DNA of 57,694 nucleotides from an uncultured Pelagibacteraceae bacterium (lineage in GTDB: Bacteria; Pseudomonadota; Alphaproteobacteria; Pelagibacterales; Pelagibacteraceae). The translations under genes and the position numbers were made by a program. The stretch is from assembly GCA_902599995.1 (NCBI GenBank), contig CACKHN010000007.1, positions 1 through 57,694 of the forward strand, in the 5' to 3' direction. The notes under the pieces are model-generated. The model did not search any database, was not told where the DNA came from, and saw nothing but the letters and a program-made list of their open reading frames with translations. Shown in pieces: positions 16,738 to 24,758 of this stretch; positions within the stretch are counted from its first letter, which is position 1; each line of letters starts with the position of its first letter.

Positions 16738-18088
16738 TGAATTTGACTATACTAAATTAAAACATGTTACTTCTGTTGATCAATCAGACAGAGAAGTGCC
16801 GTACAATTTACGACAAAGTGGGCCAACAAAAGTTGAAATGTTAATTTCAACAAGAGTGAGAAAATCACCATATTGGCATTTATCAATGCAGGCAGGATGT
16901 TGGAGAGCAACTGTCTATAATCGTATTTATCATCCAAGAGGTTATGTAAAACCTGAAGATGGTGGTGCAATGGTAGAATATGATGCGATTGTAAATCATG
17001 TTACTATGTGGAATGTTGCTGTTGAAAGACAAATAAGAGTAAAAGGTCCAGATGCAGAAAAATTTACTGATTATGTAATCACACGAGATGCAACTAAAAT
17101 TTCTCCAATGAGAGCAAGGTATGTAATTTTATGCAATGCTTATGGAGGTGTCTTAAATGATCCAATTCTATTAAGAATTTCTGAAGATGAATTTTGGTTT
17201 TCTTTGTCAGACTCTGATATTGGAATGTATTTGCAAGGTGTAAATGCGGATGGTAGGTTTAATTGCACAGTAGAGGAGATAGATGCATGTCCAGTGCAAA
17301 TCCAAGGACCTAAATCAAAAGCTTTAATGAAAGACCTTTGTGGAGATCAAGTAGACTTTGATAACATGCCTTTTTATGGATTGGCGGAAGCAAATATAGG
17401 GGGAAGAACTTGTGTTATTTCACAGTCTGGTTTTTCTGGGGAGGCTGGTTATGAAATATATTTAAGAAATGCAACTCTATATGCTGAAGATATGTGGAAT
17501 TCTGTTCTTAAAGCAGGAAAAAAACATAGCCTCATGGTTATTGCACCAGCACACCATAGAAGAATTCAAGCAGGTATTCTTTCTTGGGGACAAGACATGG
17601 ACCAGCAACATAATCCTTTTCAGTGTAACCTGGGATATCAAGTTTCTTTATCTGGAAAAGGAGAGTGGAATAAAAAAGGAGATTATGTAGGAAAATCAGC
17701 TTTAGAAAAAATGAAAGCAGATCTTGTTGATGGAAAAAAACCTTATAAACTTCAATTAGTTGGTTTAGAGTTTGGTGGTAAACCAATTGAAGATTATGCA
17801 CCTGATTTTTGGCTGGTTTCTCCTGAAAGTGGTGGTGATCCTGTAGGATTTATTACTTCTCCTTGGTATCATCCTGAAAAAAAACAAAACATTGCAATGG
17901 GATATGTGCCATTTGATGGAACTCTAAATGCGAATGGTTTTCCAAAAGGTAAAGTTGGAACAAAATTTAAAGTGCACTTACCTGAACAATACTCTGAAAA
18001 AGCTGGAGTTCCAGTTGATGCAGTTGTAGTTGATATTCCATTTAAAGAGTCTTTTAACGCTAACACAAGAGAAGTTGTAAAAGGCTAA
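16730..18088 (+). CDS. THF-dependent demethylase of the DmdA/LigM/GcvT superfamily
   Basis: A 452-residue GcvT-fold protein. HVTMWNVAVERQIRVKGPDA (about residues 84-103) and GGVLNDPILLRISEDEFWFSLSDSD closely parallel DMSP demethylase DmdA. The length and the C-terminal extension (VDAVVVDIPFKESFNANTREV) are nearer to the LigM/DesA O-demethylases (about 465) than to DmdA (about 365). Such enzymes move a methyl group from S- or O-methyl compounds to THF. The overlapping metF would return the product to the methylene pool. It is best described as a DmdA-like paralogue of unknown substrate; calling it dmdA would go beyond the evidence. Confidence 0.8.
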   Translation: MSNEFDYTKLKHVTSVDQSDREVPYNLRQSGPTKVEMLISTRVRKSPYWHLSMQAGCWRATVYNRIYHPRGYVKPEDGGAMVEYDAIVNHVTMWNVAVERQIRVKGPDAEKFTDYVITRDATKISPMRARYVILCNAYGGVLNDPILLRISEDEFWFSLSDSDIGMYLQGVNADGRFNCTVEEIDACPVQIQGPKSKALMKDLCGDQVDFDNMPFYGLAEANIGGRTCVISQSGFSGEAGYEIYLRNATLYAEDMWNSVLKAGKKHSLMVIAPAHHRRIQAGILSWGQDMDQQHNPFQCNLGYQVSLSGKGEWNKKGDYVGKSALEKMKADLVDGKKPYKLQLVGLEFGGKPIEDYAPDFWLVSPESGGDPVGFITSPWYHPEKKQNIAMGYVPFDGTLNANGFPKGKVGTKFKVHLPEQYSEKAGVPVDAVVVDIPFKESFNANTREVVKG

Positions 18089-18096
18089 AAATATTA

Positions 18097-18122
18097 TGGG
18101 GAAGTTAAATTTAGCTTCCCCA
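18097..18122 (+). terminator. Hairpin after the demethylase gene
   Basis: TGGGGAAG (18097-18104) pairs perfectly with CTTCCCCA (18115-18122) around a 10-base AT-rich loop. It starts nine bases after the demethylase stop. There is no long T run behind it, so it may be a weak terminator or a 3'-end stabiliser before the small membrane protein gene. Confidence 0.6.
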
Positions 18123-18130
18123 CAAAATCA

Positions 18131-18241
18131 ATGACAAAAGGGTTTTTAATTGTAATTTGCATTACCATTGCGATTGCTTTAATAATATTTCCTTTGATAG
18201 TTTCTTATAAAGCACAAAAAAATAAAAAGAATAGAAATTAA
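18131..18241 (+). CDS. 36-residue single-span membrane protein
   Basis: A short reading frame, starting MTKGFLIVICITIAIA, encodes one transmembrane helix (residues 4-25) followed by a very basic tail (KAQKNKKNRN). Its TAA overlaps the ATG of the YIP1 gene by one base (TAATG), the same coupling seen between other real genes in this window, which is the main reason to believe it. Function unknown; it may partner the YIP1 membrane protein. Confidence 0.6.
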   Translation: MTKGFLIVICITIAIALIIFPLIVSYKAQKNKKNRN

Positions 18242-18786
18242 TGTTTGGAGAATTTTTAAATATAATTGTAAGATCAATAAAATTAGACAAAACACTTTAT
18301 TCAGATAATAAAAATTTTGCTGAAGCCTCAATTTATTTTGCAGGTATTATAATGATTTTAGATGGTATAGCTGGAGCAGTTGCAGCAAATACAATCATTA
18401 AAACTGCAATTGCAATGTCCGGCCTTACTGCAATTATTACCTGGTTGATTTGGGCAATTTTTATTTATGTAATCGGGGTAAAACTTTTTCCAGACAAACA
18501 AACTAAAGTTTCATTTAAAAAAGTTTTAACTGCAGTTGGCTATGCGCATGCCCCAGGATTACTAAGATTTTTTGCAGTAACACCGGATTTAATGATACCA
18601 ATAATTTTTCTTACACAATTTTGGATATTTGCTGGTTTAATTATTTCAACAAAACAAATTCTAAATTTAAAATCTAATTTCAAATCTTTTGGAATTATTC
18701 TTTTATCTTTCTTAATTATAGCTTTTTTATCTATTTCATTTGTAATGAGCAGAATGAATATGCTGCCGGTTAATCAAATAAGTTAA
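18241..18786 (+). CDS. YIP1 family membrane protein
   Basis: A 181-residue integral membrane protein with about five hydrophobic segments. The YIP1-type pattern is visible in the start (FLNIIVRSIKLDKTLYSDNKNFAEASIYF), in the central TWLIWAIFIYVIGVKLFPDKQTKVSFKKVLTAVGYAHAPGLLRF and in the final helices. Bacterial members have no assigned role. It is translationally coupled to a 36-residue membrane protein. Its stop overlaps by three bases the end of the convergent 55-residue zinc-ribbon gene. Confidence 0.82.
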   Translation: MFGEFLNIIVRSIKLDKTLYSDNKNFAEASIYFAGIIMILDGIAGAVAANTIIKTAIAMSGLTAIITWLIWAIFIYVIGVKLFPDKQTKVSFKKVLTAVGYAHAPGLLRFFAVTPDLMIPIIFLTQFWIFAGLIISTKQILNLKSNFKSFGIILLSFLIIAFLSISFVMSRMNMLPVNQIS

Positions 18787-18950
18787 AGTGGAAAAATAGT
18801 TTTAGAAACCCTACAAGATTTACAAAGTTTAAACCCTATCATTATAAGATTTTGAAATACACTTTCATCCTCTTTTCTACATTCGTCACAGATATTATCT
18901 AAATCATTGCTATTATTATCTTTAAAATCTTTATCTAAATCTTTAGTCAT
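18783..18950 (-). CDS. 55-residue zinc-ribbon-like protein
   Basis: Hand translation gives a 55-residue protein with an acidic, Asp/Asn-rich N-terminus and two CxxC pairs (ICDEC at 21-24 and LCKSC at 43-46), spaced as in a small zinc ribbon. Its ATG lies inside the end of the DUF3726 gene (ATGACTAA overlap of eight bases), so it is the last gene of the four-gene minus-strand operon. Coding is supported by the overlap, the clean CxxC pattern and an end that just meets the convergent YIP1 stop. Function unknown. Confidence 0.65.
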   Translation of the reverse strand: MTKDLDKDFKDNNSNDLDNICDECRKEDESVFQNLIMIGFKLCKSCRVSKTIFPL

Positions 18951-19554
18951 TATCTGTTAAACCTGCTCCGGCAGCACCTTTTTTTAGACTATCAGTTTCT
19001 TCCACAAAAGTGTTCTCAGATAATCTATATAAACTTTTCCATTCCTCTTCATTAAAGTTATCTTTATTATCAATAAAATTTATCTCTATGTTTTTAGAAT
19101 TTTTAGGAAATTCTAAATTTAAAAAGTTAGAATAAATATTTACATTTAAATTTAATAAGATTTCTTTCTCATTAAATTTAACATTAATTTTTTTTCCACT
19201 AATTTCTGAAGATTTACTCAAAAATGATATAAAAATAATTGGATAGGCAATATTGGAGATATAAATTTTTTCATAATTTTCGACTATTTTTAGTTGATCT
19301 AAAAAACTAATTCCTAAAATGATTGGGCAATAAGGATTTGAGGAAGAAGAATTTGACTGATTTATTGAACTTAAGTTCTCATAAGTATTTTTTTTCTTAT
19401 CATTAAAATAAGAATTTAAATGTTTGATACCGGGTAAACCAAACATTTCTAATTGCCTTATACATTTTCCAATTTCCTCAGCTTCACCCCATGAAAATCC
19501 AGCAGCTTTTGATGCTCTTTTGGCAGTTGTTTCAATCTCGCTTAAAGATTTCAT
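18943..19554 (-). CDS. DUF3726 family protein
   Basis: A 203-residue protein. The N-terminal SLSEIETTAKRASKAAGFSWGEAEEIGKCIRQLEMFGLPGI is the DUF3726 signature, an alpha-helical segment with the conserved GxxWGxAEE pattern. The middle has an Asn/Ser-rich stretch and the C-terminus ends SLKKGAAGAGLTDND. No catalytic motif is recognised. It follows the 553-residue gene after three bases and overlaps the 55-residue gene, so it belongs to the same operon. Function unknown. Confidence 0.8.
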   Translation of the reverse strand: MKSLSEIETTAKRASKAAGFSWGEAEEIGKCIRQLEMFGLPGIKHLNSYFNDKKKNTYENLSSINQSNSSSSNPYCPIILGISFLDQLKIVENYEKIYISNIAYPIIFISFLSKSSEISGKKINVKFNEKEILLNLNVNIYSNFLNLEFPKNSKNIEINFIDNKDNFNEEEWKSLYRLSENTFVEETDSLKKGAAGAGLTDND

Positions 19555-19557
19555 TTT

Positions 19558-21219
19558 TTAATTACTTGACCTATAGACCCACTGTTCATCATAGTTTTTT
19601 AATTCATCAGGTAGTGGTGCTCCTTGGAACATACAAATTCTTAACCATTTATCTGATCGTGGATCAAATTTTAAGGCTCCAAAAAAAGATAGCTTTAACC
19701 TTAGCATATCTATAGGCATTATATTTTTACCAATAGTATTATCTTGTATCTCAGAGTATGGAAATTTTTCAACAATAAATGCTCTTCTAACAATGTGCCG
19801 AAGCTCAGAATTTTCAGACAAAAATTCAGCAACTGTAGAATTATTTTTTGTATCTAACAATTTTTTATGAAGTTTTTTTATATCTCTGGCTATTGCAAGT
19901 GGTTGCTCTAATTCAGATCCAGCTTCTTCAAATCTATCAGCGAATCTAGGTTCCTCTTTATTCTTAGAAATAAACCAAAAATTTTGTATGTTTTGTTTCT
20001 TTTCAAAGTTTATTTTCAAAATATTTGAATATTTTTTTTCAATAATATTAATTAAATCTTTAACTGTTCTGCTAGTTGGAATAGTGAAATATTTATCCTC
20101 CTCAGAACTCATCTGACTTACTAAAGGATTAGTTATTTCATTATAAGGTTCCATCATAATAGAAACCACATACTCAATACACTCCTCACATACTTTCTCT
20201 TCTAACCAGAGATATATTTGATTAAAAGGATATTCATCTTCAAAATCAAATTCATGATCGATAAAATGGATAAATATTTTTATGTCTTTTAAAAGGTTTT
20301 TAATTTTAATTAGCTGATACTCACTTTCAGTATTCCAACTAGTAATATTTGTTAAAGATTTTTTAATACAATCAATAAACAAACCACTGTCTTTTTTCTT
20401 AACTATTTTTATTTCTCTTATTTTTTTTAAAGCGATCTCTCTGCTCATTACCCAATTATTTAATAAGGTTGGATGATTTACAATAAATGGGGCCATACCT
20501 AACCCTGTAGAATTTCCAATACCTAAATTTTTACAAATCTTTTTATCTAATACAGCAGCTTTACTAGAGTTTTTATGATAAGCGACGTGGTTTACTTGAT
20601 CAAATGTAAATTGTCTAACTAAATAAACAAGCATCATTTCCAATCTAAAAGGTCCATTAATTTCTTCTCTGTTCTTAATTCTAAAACGATCTGCTAAGCC
20701 AAATTTTCCAGATCCATAAACTGCAGTTGTTCTATACAAATATCCAACATTTGATAGTAATTCTAAATCTGGTTGTTTACCTTCACTTAATCTTTCAACT
20801 ACATGATTGAATACTCGAACAGATTTATTTGCTCTAGACAATGTTAACTCTTTAAATGAAAGTCTACCAACTTCCTGTCTGGGTACCTCATTTTCAAGTC
20901 TATCGATATCTTTTTGAGTAGGAACACCATCATATAATGTAAATGCTGCATCCCATTTTGTTGCAATTACTCTATCTGATCTCTCGTCATCTTTAATTTT
21001 ATTTGCGAAACACACTAATGAATAAATTCTTTTACCTTTTTTAAAGGAGTAGACTGCTTTTCCATAACCAAATCTATCTAAATTAAATAAATCTCTATTA
21101 TATTCCCAGTCTTTAAATTCATTAAGAAAGCTTCTTAAAAAAGACAGTTTAGACTGATGAAATGATCCCAATCTTGATAATTTCATTATGGTGTTTGGAT
21201 CTCTAAGTTGAACTTTCAT
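19558..21219 (-). CDS. Conserved protein of unknown function (553 residues)
   Basis: A large soluble protein that I cannot assign to a characterised family. It starts MKVQLRDPNTIMKLSRLGSFHQSKLSFLRSF. An Arg- and aromatic-rich region follows (NRDLFNLDRFGYGKAVYSF, SLVCFANKI, RVIATKWDAAFTLYDGVP), then GNSTGLGMAPFIVNHPTLLNNWV near residue 255 and a helical C-terminal half with charged repeats. The ordered, conserved-looking segments argue for an enzyme or nucleotide-interacting protein, but no P-loop, Rossmann or metal motif is evident. It sits between the M19-like gene (two bases) and DUF3726 (three bases), so the four proteins are probably made as a unit. Confidence 0.8.
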   Translation of the reverse strand: MKVQLRDPNTIMKLSRLGSFHQSKLSFLRSFLNEFKDWEYNRDLFNLDRFGYGKAVYSFKKGKRIYSLVCFANKIKDDERSDRVIATKWDAAFTLYDGVPTQKDIDRLENEVPRQEVGRLSFKELTLSRANKSVRVFNHVVERLSEGKQPDLELLSNVGYLYRTTAVYGSGKFGLADRFRIKNREEINGPFRLEMMLVYLVRQFTFDQVNHVAYHKNSSKAAVLDKKICKNLGIGNSTGLGMAPFIVNHPTLLNNWVMSREIALKKIREIKIVKKKDSGLFIDCIKKSLTNITSWNTESEYQLIKIKNLLKDIKIFIHFIDHEFDFEDEYPFNQIYLWLEEKVCEECIEYVVSIMMEPYNEITNPLVSQMSSEEDKYFTIPTSRTVKDLINIIEKKYSNILKINFEKKQNIQNFWFISKNKEEPRFADRFEEAGSELEQPLAIARDIKKLHKKLLDTKNNSTVAEFLSENSELRHIVRRAFIVEKFPYSEIQDNTIGKNIMPIDMLRLKLSFFGALKFDPRSDKWLRICMFQGAPLPDELKNYDEQWVYRSSN

Positions 21220-21221
21220 AT

Positions 21222-22187
21222 CTAAATTAATTTATAGAAATTGTACCAGTTGTTTCCAAGTATTCCATTTGTCTCTTCATCAGAAAATCCAACTTTTTTA
21301 AGACCTTTTTCGATATTTGAAAAACCTCTAGCGTCCTCAAACCATTCAGGTTGTTTGGGAAAGCCAGGTTTATTTTTATTACCTTCACCAAAATTTGTAC
21401 TGTTGGACCATGTTCCATTTCTCATCCATTCAACAACACTATCAGGTTGCTGAAGGCAAAGATCAGATCCGATACCTATTTGTTTTGTGTTCATTATTTC
21501 AGCCGTCTTAGCAACCATCTCACAAAAACTTTCAAGGGTACAATTTGTGTTATCTTTCAAATGATGTGGATATAAAGACAATCCAAGAATACCTCCGCTA
21601 TCACTTAAAATTTTTAACAAATCAGACGATTTATTTCTTTTTGCAGGGTGCCAAAAATTTGGATTTGCATGTGTTATCGCTATTGGTTTTTGACTCAACT
21701 CGATTGCTTCAATTGTACTTTTTTCAGCAGAATGTGACATGTCAATTACTACACCTACTCTATTCATTTCCTTGATAACTTCGCGACCAAAATTCGTAAT
21801 TCCACTATCTATTTTTTCATAACAACCAGTAGCTAATAATGATTGGTTGTTGTAAGTAAGTTGCATAAATCGGCAACCTAGTTCGTATATTTTTTCAACT
21901 AACTTAATATCATCTTCTATTGGCGAACAATTTTGAAAACCAAAAAAAATAGCTGTTTTTTTCTCTTTATTTGCTTTTTCTATATCTTTGTAATCCCATC
22001 CTTGAAATATAATATCTGAATAATCTTTAAAATATTTTTCCCATTTTTTTATTTCAATTAAAAACTCATTATAATCTTCATGATAAACTATTGTAACGTG
22101 AACAGCATCTAGACCTGCTGATCTATTAAGCTCAAAGGTTTCTCTTGACCAATTACAATATTGAAGGTTATCAATTTTAAAATTCAT
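21222..22187 (-). CDS. M19 (membrane dipeptidase)-like protein with altered metal site
   Basis: A 321-residue TIM-barrel amidohydrolase of peptidase family M19. The late metal/substrate motifs are present: VVIDMSHSAEKSTIEAIE, PIAITHANPNFWHPAKRNKSSD and IGIGSDL. The N-terminal HxD pair is missing (the segment reads KIDNLQYCNWSRETFELNR), and the bridging glutamate region appears as FGFQNCSP, with Gln in place of Glu. It may therefore not be an ordinary two-metal dipeptidase. M19-like genes with this kind of start occur, as I recall, beside dimethylglycine-catabolic genes in Pseudomonas. It is the first gene of a four-gene operon of otherwise unknown proteins and diverges from purE. Confidence 0.82.
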   Translation of the reverse strand: MNFKIDNLQYCNWSRETFELNRSAGLDAVHVTIVYHEDYNEFLIEIKKWEKYFKDYSDIIFQGWDYKDIEKANKEKKTAIFFGFQNCSPIEDDIKLVEKIYELGCRFMQLTYNNQSLLATGCYEKIDSGITNFGREVIKEMNRVGVVIDMSHSAEKSTIEAIELSQKPIAITHANPNFWHPAKRNKSSDLLKILSDSGGILGLSLYPHHLKDNTNCTLESFCEMVAKTAEIMNTKQIGIGSDLCLQQPDSVVEWMRNGTWSNSTNFGEGNKNKPGFPKQPEWFEDARGFSNIEKGLKKVGFSDEETNGILGNNWYNFYKLI

Positions 22188-22280
22188 ATTAATTTAACTC
22201 TAATCAATATGTTTTTTAAATACTATTAATTTTATTGATATTTTGAGTTAATTTTGAAATAAACTAATTACTGAATTTTC

Positions 22281-22772
22281 ATGAAAAAAATTAAAAATTT
22301 AAAAGTTTCTATCGTCATGGGTAGCCAGTCAGATTATAAAACAATACAGCTAACAGAAAAAATACTTAAAAAAATTGGTGTTCCTTTTGAAACAAAAATT
22401 ATATCAGCTCATAGAACTCCAAAGAGAATGTACGATTATGCTCTTAAAGCTGAAAATAATAATATAGGTGTAATAATAGCAGGAGCTGGAGGATCAGCAC
22501 ATTTGCCTGGGATGATTTCAGCTCTGACTTCATTGCCAGTTCTTGGTGTACCTATCGAAAGCAAAAAGTTAAAAGGCTTAGACAGTCTATTGTCAATTGC
22601 ACAAATGCCAAAGGGAATACCTGTTGGAACGCTTGCTATTGGTGAAGATGGCGCAATCAATGCAGCATTACTAGCAGCATCAATAATAGCAAACCAAGAT
22701 AAATCTATTAAACAGAAATTGAATAACTGGAGATCTAGTCAAACTAAATCAGTCAAAAAAAATCCTAAATAA
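22281..22772 (+). CDS. purE: N5-carboxyaminoimidazole ribonucleotide mutase
   Basis: A 163-residue PurE class I enzyme, converting N5-CAIR to CAIR in purine synthesis. VSIVMGSQSDYKTIQ, then KIISAHRTPKRMYDYA, GVIIAGAGGSAHLPGMISALT, LPVLGVPIESKKLKGLDSLLSI and QMPKGIPVGTLAIG are the classic motifs, with the catalytic histidine in ISAHRTP. PurK follows after one base, consistent with the PurK-PurE two-step route. Confidence 0.97.
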   Translation: MKKIKNLKVSIVMGSQSDYKTIQLTEKILKKIGVPFETKIISAHRTPKRMYDYALKAENNNIGVIIAGAGGSAHLPGMISALTSLPVLGVPIESKKLKGLDSLLSIAQMPKGIPVGTLAIGEDGAINAALLAASIIANQDKSIKQKLNNWRSSQTKSVKKNPK

Positions 22773-22773
22773 A

Positions 22774-23820
22774 ATGTCTGAAATTAATCTTGGTATTATA
22801 GGAGGCGGACAGCTAGGTAGCATGCTATCGATTGCTGCAAGAAAATTAAATGTTAAAACTGTAGTTTTTTCTGATGATCCAGATGCTCCAGCACAAAACT
22901 TTTGTAATCAATTTATTTCAGGAAATTATGATGATAAACAAAAAGTTATTAACTTTGTTAATCATGTTGATGTTGTAACCTATGAGTTTGAGAATATACC
23001 TTTTGAAACACTTAATGAAATAAACAAATTAAAACCAGTTCTACCAAAACCCTCAGTGAATAGAATTATTCAACATAGATTGGCTGAAAAAGATTTTGTT
23101 AATAAGTTAAATATTAGAACAACAAGATATGTATCAATTGAGAAAAGGTCAGATTTAGATGCATTAAAAGATTTTTTACCTGGGATATTAAAAACAACAA
23201 CACTAGGTTACGATGGTAAAGGACAGCATCCTATAAGTTCTATTGAAGATTTAAATTTACTAAATTTAGATTTTACAAGAGGATATATTCTTGAAAAACT
23301 CGTTAAACTCAAGAAAGAAATCTCAATAATTATAACTAGATTTAATATTAATAAGTATGAAATATATGAACCTATTGAAAATACACATGAAGATCAAATA
23401 TTAAAACATTCTAAAATACCAGCTGATATAACTGAAAAAATTTTTAATCAATCTAAAGATTGGGCCATGTTAATTGCTGAGGAATTAAAGTATGTGGGTA
23501 CTTTGTGTGTAGAATTTTTTATTGATAGAAATGATAACTTATATGTAAATGAAGTTGCACCAAGAGTACATAACTCTGGCCATCTAACAATAAATGCATA
23601 CAATGTAAGTCAATTTGAAAATCATGTTAGAGCTGTTTGTAGATTAGAACAAATACCATTAAAAAAAATTTCAAATGCAAAAATGATAAATTTACTTGGT
23701 GATCAGATATCTTATTATAGAAAAGACCCAAAACTAAAAAAGAATGAATATTTCTTTGATTATTTGAAAAAAGAGATAAAAGAAAAAAGAAAAATGGGTC
23801 ATATCACAATATTAATTTAG
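22774..23820 (+). CDS. purK: N5-carboxyaminoimidazole ribonucleotide synthase
   Basis: A 348-residue ATP-grasp enzyme that carboxylates AIR to N5-CAIR with ATP and bicarbonate. LGIIGGGQLGSMLSIAARKL is the N-terminal dinucleotide-like motif. VVTYEFENIPFETL, LKTTTLGYDGKGQ (ATP-grasp loop), VEFFIDRNDNLYVNEVAPRVHNSGHLTINA (metal and substrate residues) and FENHVRAVCRL all fit PurK. It is coupled to purE, and the GNAT gene begins directly at its stop codon. Confidence 0.97.
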   Translation: MSEINLGIIGGGQLGSMLSIAARKLNVKTVVFSDDPDAPAQNFCNQFISGNYDDKQKVINFVNHVDVVTYEFENIPFETLNEINKLKPVLPKPSVNRIIQHRLAEKDFVNKLNIRTTRYVSIEKRSDLDALKDFLPGILKTTTLGYDGKGQHPISSIEDLNLLNLDFTRGYILEKLVKLKKEISIIITRFNINKYEIYEPIENTHEDQILKHSKIPADITEKIFNQSKDWAMLIAEELKYVGTLCVEFFIDRNDNLYVNEVAPRVHNSGHLTINAYNVSQFENHVRAVCRLEQIPLKKISNAKMINLLGDQISYYRKDPKLKKNEYFFDYLKKEIKEKRKMGHITILI

Positions 23821-24288
23821 ATGTTTGAGTCATTAGAAGATAATTTTGATAATCCTAAAGTCCATCAACTACTCAGTGAACATTTTGTTGAGCTAAGAGC
23901 AGTTTCCCCAAAAAGCAGCACTCATGTTTTGGATATTCCTGGTTTAAAAGTATCCTCAATTAAATTTTGGAGTTTATGGCAAAATGAAAATTTAATAGGT
24001 TGTGGTGCTCTGAAATTCCTAGAAGAGGGTCATGGAGAATTAAAATCTATACGAATTCATGATGATTTTAGAAATAAAGGTTATGGAGTTCATGTAATTA
24101 ATCATTTAATAAATAAGGCAAAGAAATTTAGGATTAATAGATTAAGTATTGAGACTGGTGCAGGAGATTTTTTTTTACCAGCAAGAAAGCTTTTCAAAAA
24201 ATGTGAATTTGAGGAATGTCAACCTTTTGCACACTATAAAGAAGATGTAAACTCTGTCTATTTAACCAAAATTATTAGCACAAATTAA
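23821..24288 (+). CDS. GNAT family N-acetyltransferase
   Basis: A 155-residue GCN5-related acetyltransferase. The acetyl-CoA motif is RIHDDFRNKGYGVHVINHLINKA (R-x2-G-x-G, residues 78-100), preceded by the usual ENLIGCGALKFLEEGHGELKSI strands and followed by ISIETGAGDFFLPARKLFKKCEFEE-type sequence ending in FAHYKED. The style resembles PhnO/YjgM-like small acetyltransferases. Its ATG abuts the purK stop, so it is co-transcribed with purEK. The acceptor substrate is unknown. Confidence 0.9.
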   Translation: MFESLEDNFDNPKVHQLLSEHFVELRAVSPKSSTHVLDIPGLKVSSIKFWSLWQNENLIGCGALKFLEEGHGELKSIRIHDDFRNKGYGVHVINHLINKAKKFRINRLSIETGAGDFFLPARKLFKKCEFEECQPFAHYKEDVNSVYLTKIISTN

Positions 24289-24352
24289 ATTTAATTTTTA
24301 ATAAATGATATATTTTGTTGACAAAACCCTTTAAAATCTAAAGAAAGCTGAA

Positions 24353-24372
24353 ATTACTTAATTATAAGTAAT
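24353..24372 (+). promoter_or_regulatory. Perfect inverted repeat in the cold-shock gene leader
   Basis: ATTACTTA (24353-24360) and TAAGTAAT (24365-24372) are perfect 8-base arms around a 4-base loop, 32 bases before the ATG of the cold-shock gene. In RNA this would be a weak all-AT hairpin that could open with temperature; alternatively it is a DNA operator. The role is inferred from position only. Confidence 0.4.
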
Positions 24373-24404
24373 AAATTAATATAACAAAAAGTAAGAAGAT
24401 AAAT

Positions 24405-24611
24405 ATGAGTCTACAAGGAAAAGTAAAATGGTTCAATCCAACCAAAGGTTTTGGTTTTATTGAAAGAGAAGATAAAGAAAAAGATGTGTTTGTACATGTT
24501 TCAGCTGTAAGAGATGCTGGTATGAACGGTTTAGATGAGGGTCAAGCTTTGACTTTCGATGTTGAAGATGGTCCCAAAGGTCCTTCAGCAGTTAACTTGA
24601 AAACTGCATAA
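24405..24611 (+). CDS. Cold-shock domain protein (CspA family)
   Basis: A 68-residue single-domain nucleic-acid chaperone. [19 protein letters not shown] (residues 5-23) contains RNP1 (KGFGFI), and DVFVHVSAV (28-36) is RNP2. The length and the ending [16 protein letters not shown] are standard. It stands alone as a short transcription unit with a leader hairpin (24353-24372) and a long perfect hairpin behind it (24624-24678). A purine-rich AAGAAG ribosome-binding site precedes the ATG. Confidence 0.97.
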   Translation: MSLQGKVKWFNPTKGFGFIEREDKEKDVFVHVSAVRDAGMNGLDEGQALTFDVEDGPKGPSAVNLKTA

Positions 24612-24623
24612 TTTCACACTTCC

Positions 24624-24678
24624 TATTGGCTGAAAACATTTAATTTAATTTAATCTAATTTATATTTTTCAGCCAATA
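24624..24678 (+). terminator. 13-base perfect inverted repeat after the cold-shock gene
   Basis: TATTGGCTGAAAA (24624-24636) pairs perfectly with TTTTCAGCCAATA (24666-24678) across a 29-base AT-rich loop, 12 bases after the stop codon. The stem contains five G/C pairs, unusual in this AT-rich genome. It could act as terminator or as a 3' stabiliser of an abundant mRNA. Confidence 0.65.
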
Positions 24679-24758
24679 CCAAATGTTGAAAACCAACGTT
24701 TAAACACAATTTTTAATTATAGAAATTGAAATCAAAATTTATAAATTAATCAGAAACT

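Noticed and set aside
16730..18088. Straight annotation as dmdA
   Set aside because: Internal motifs match, but it is about 85 residues longer than DmdA and has a LigM-like C-terminus, so the substrate is left open.
24318..24323. TTGACA before the cold-shock gene as a -35 box
   Set aside because: No acceptable -10 element at 15-19 bases, so a promoter call is not supported.
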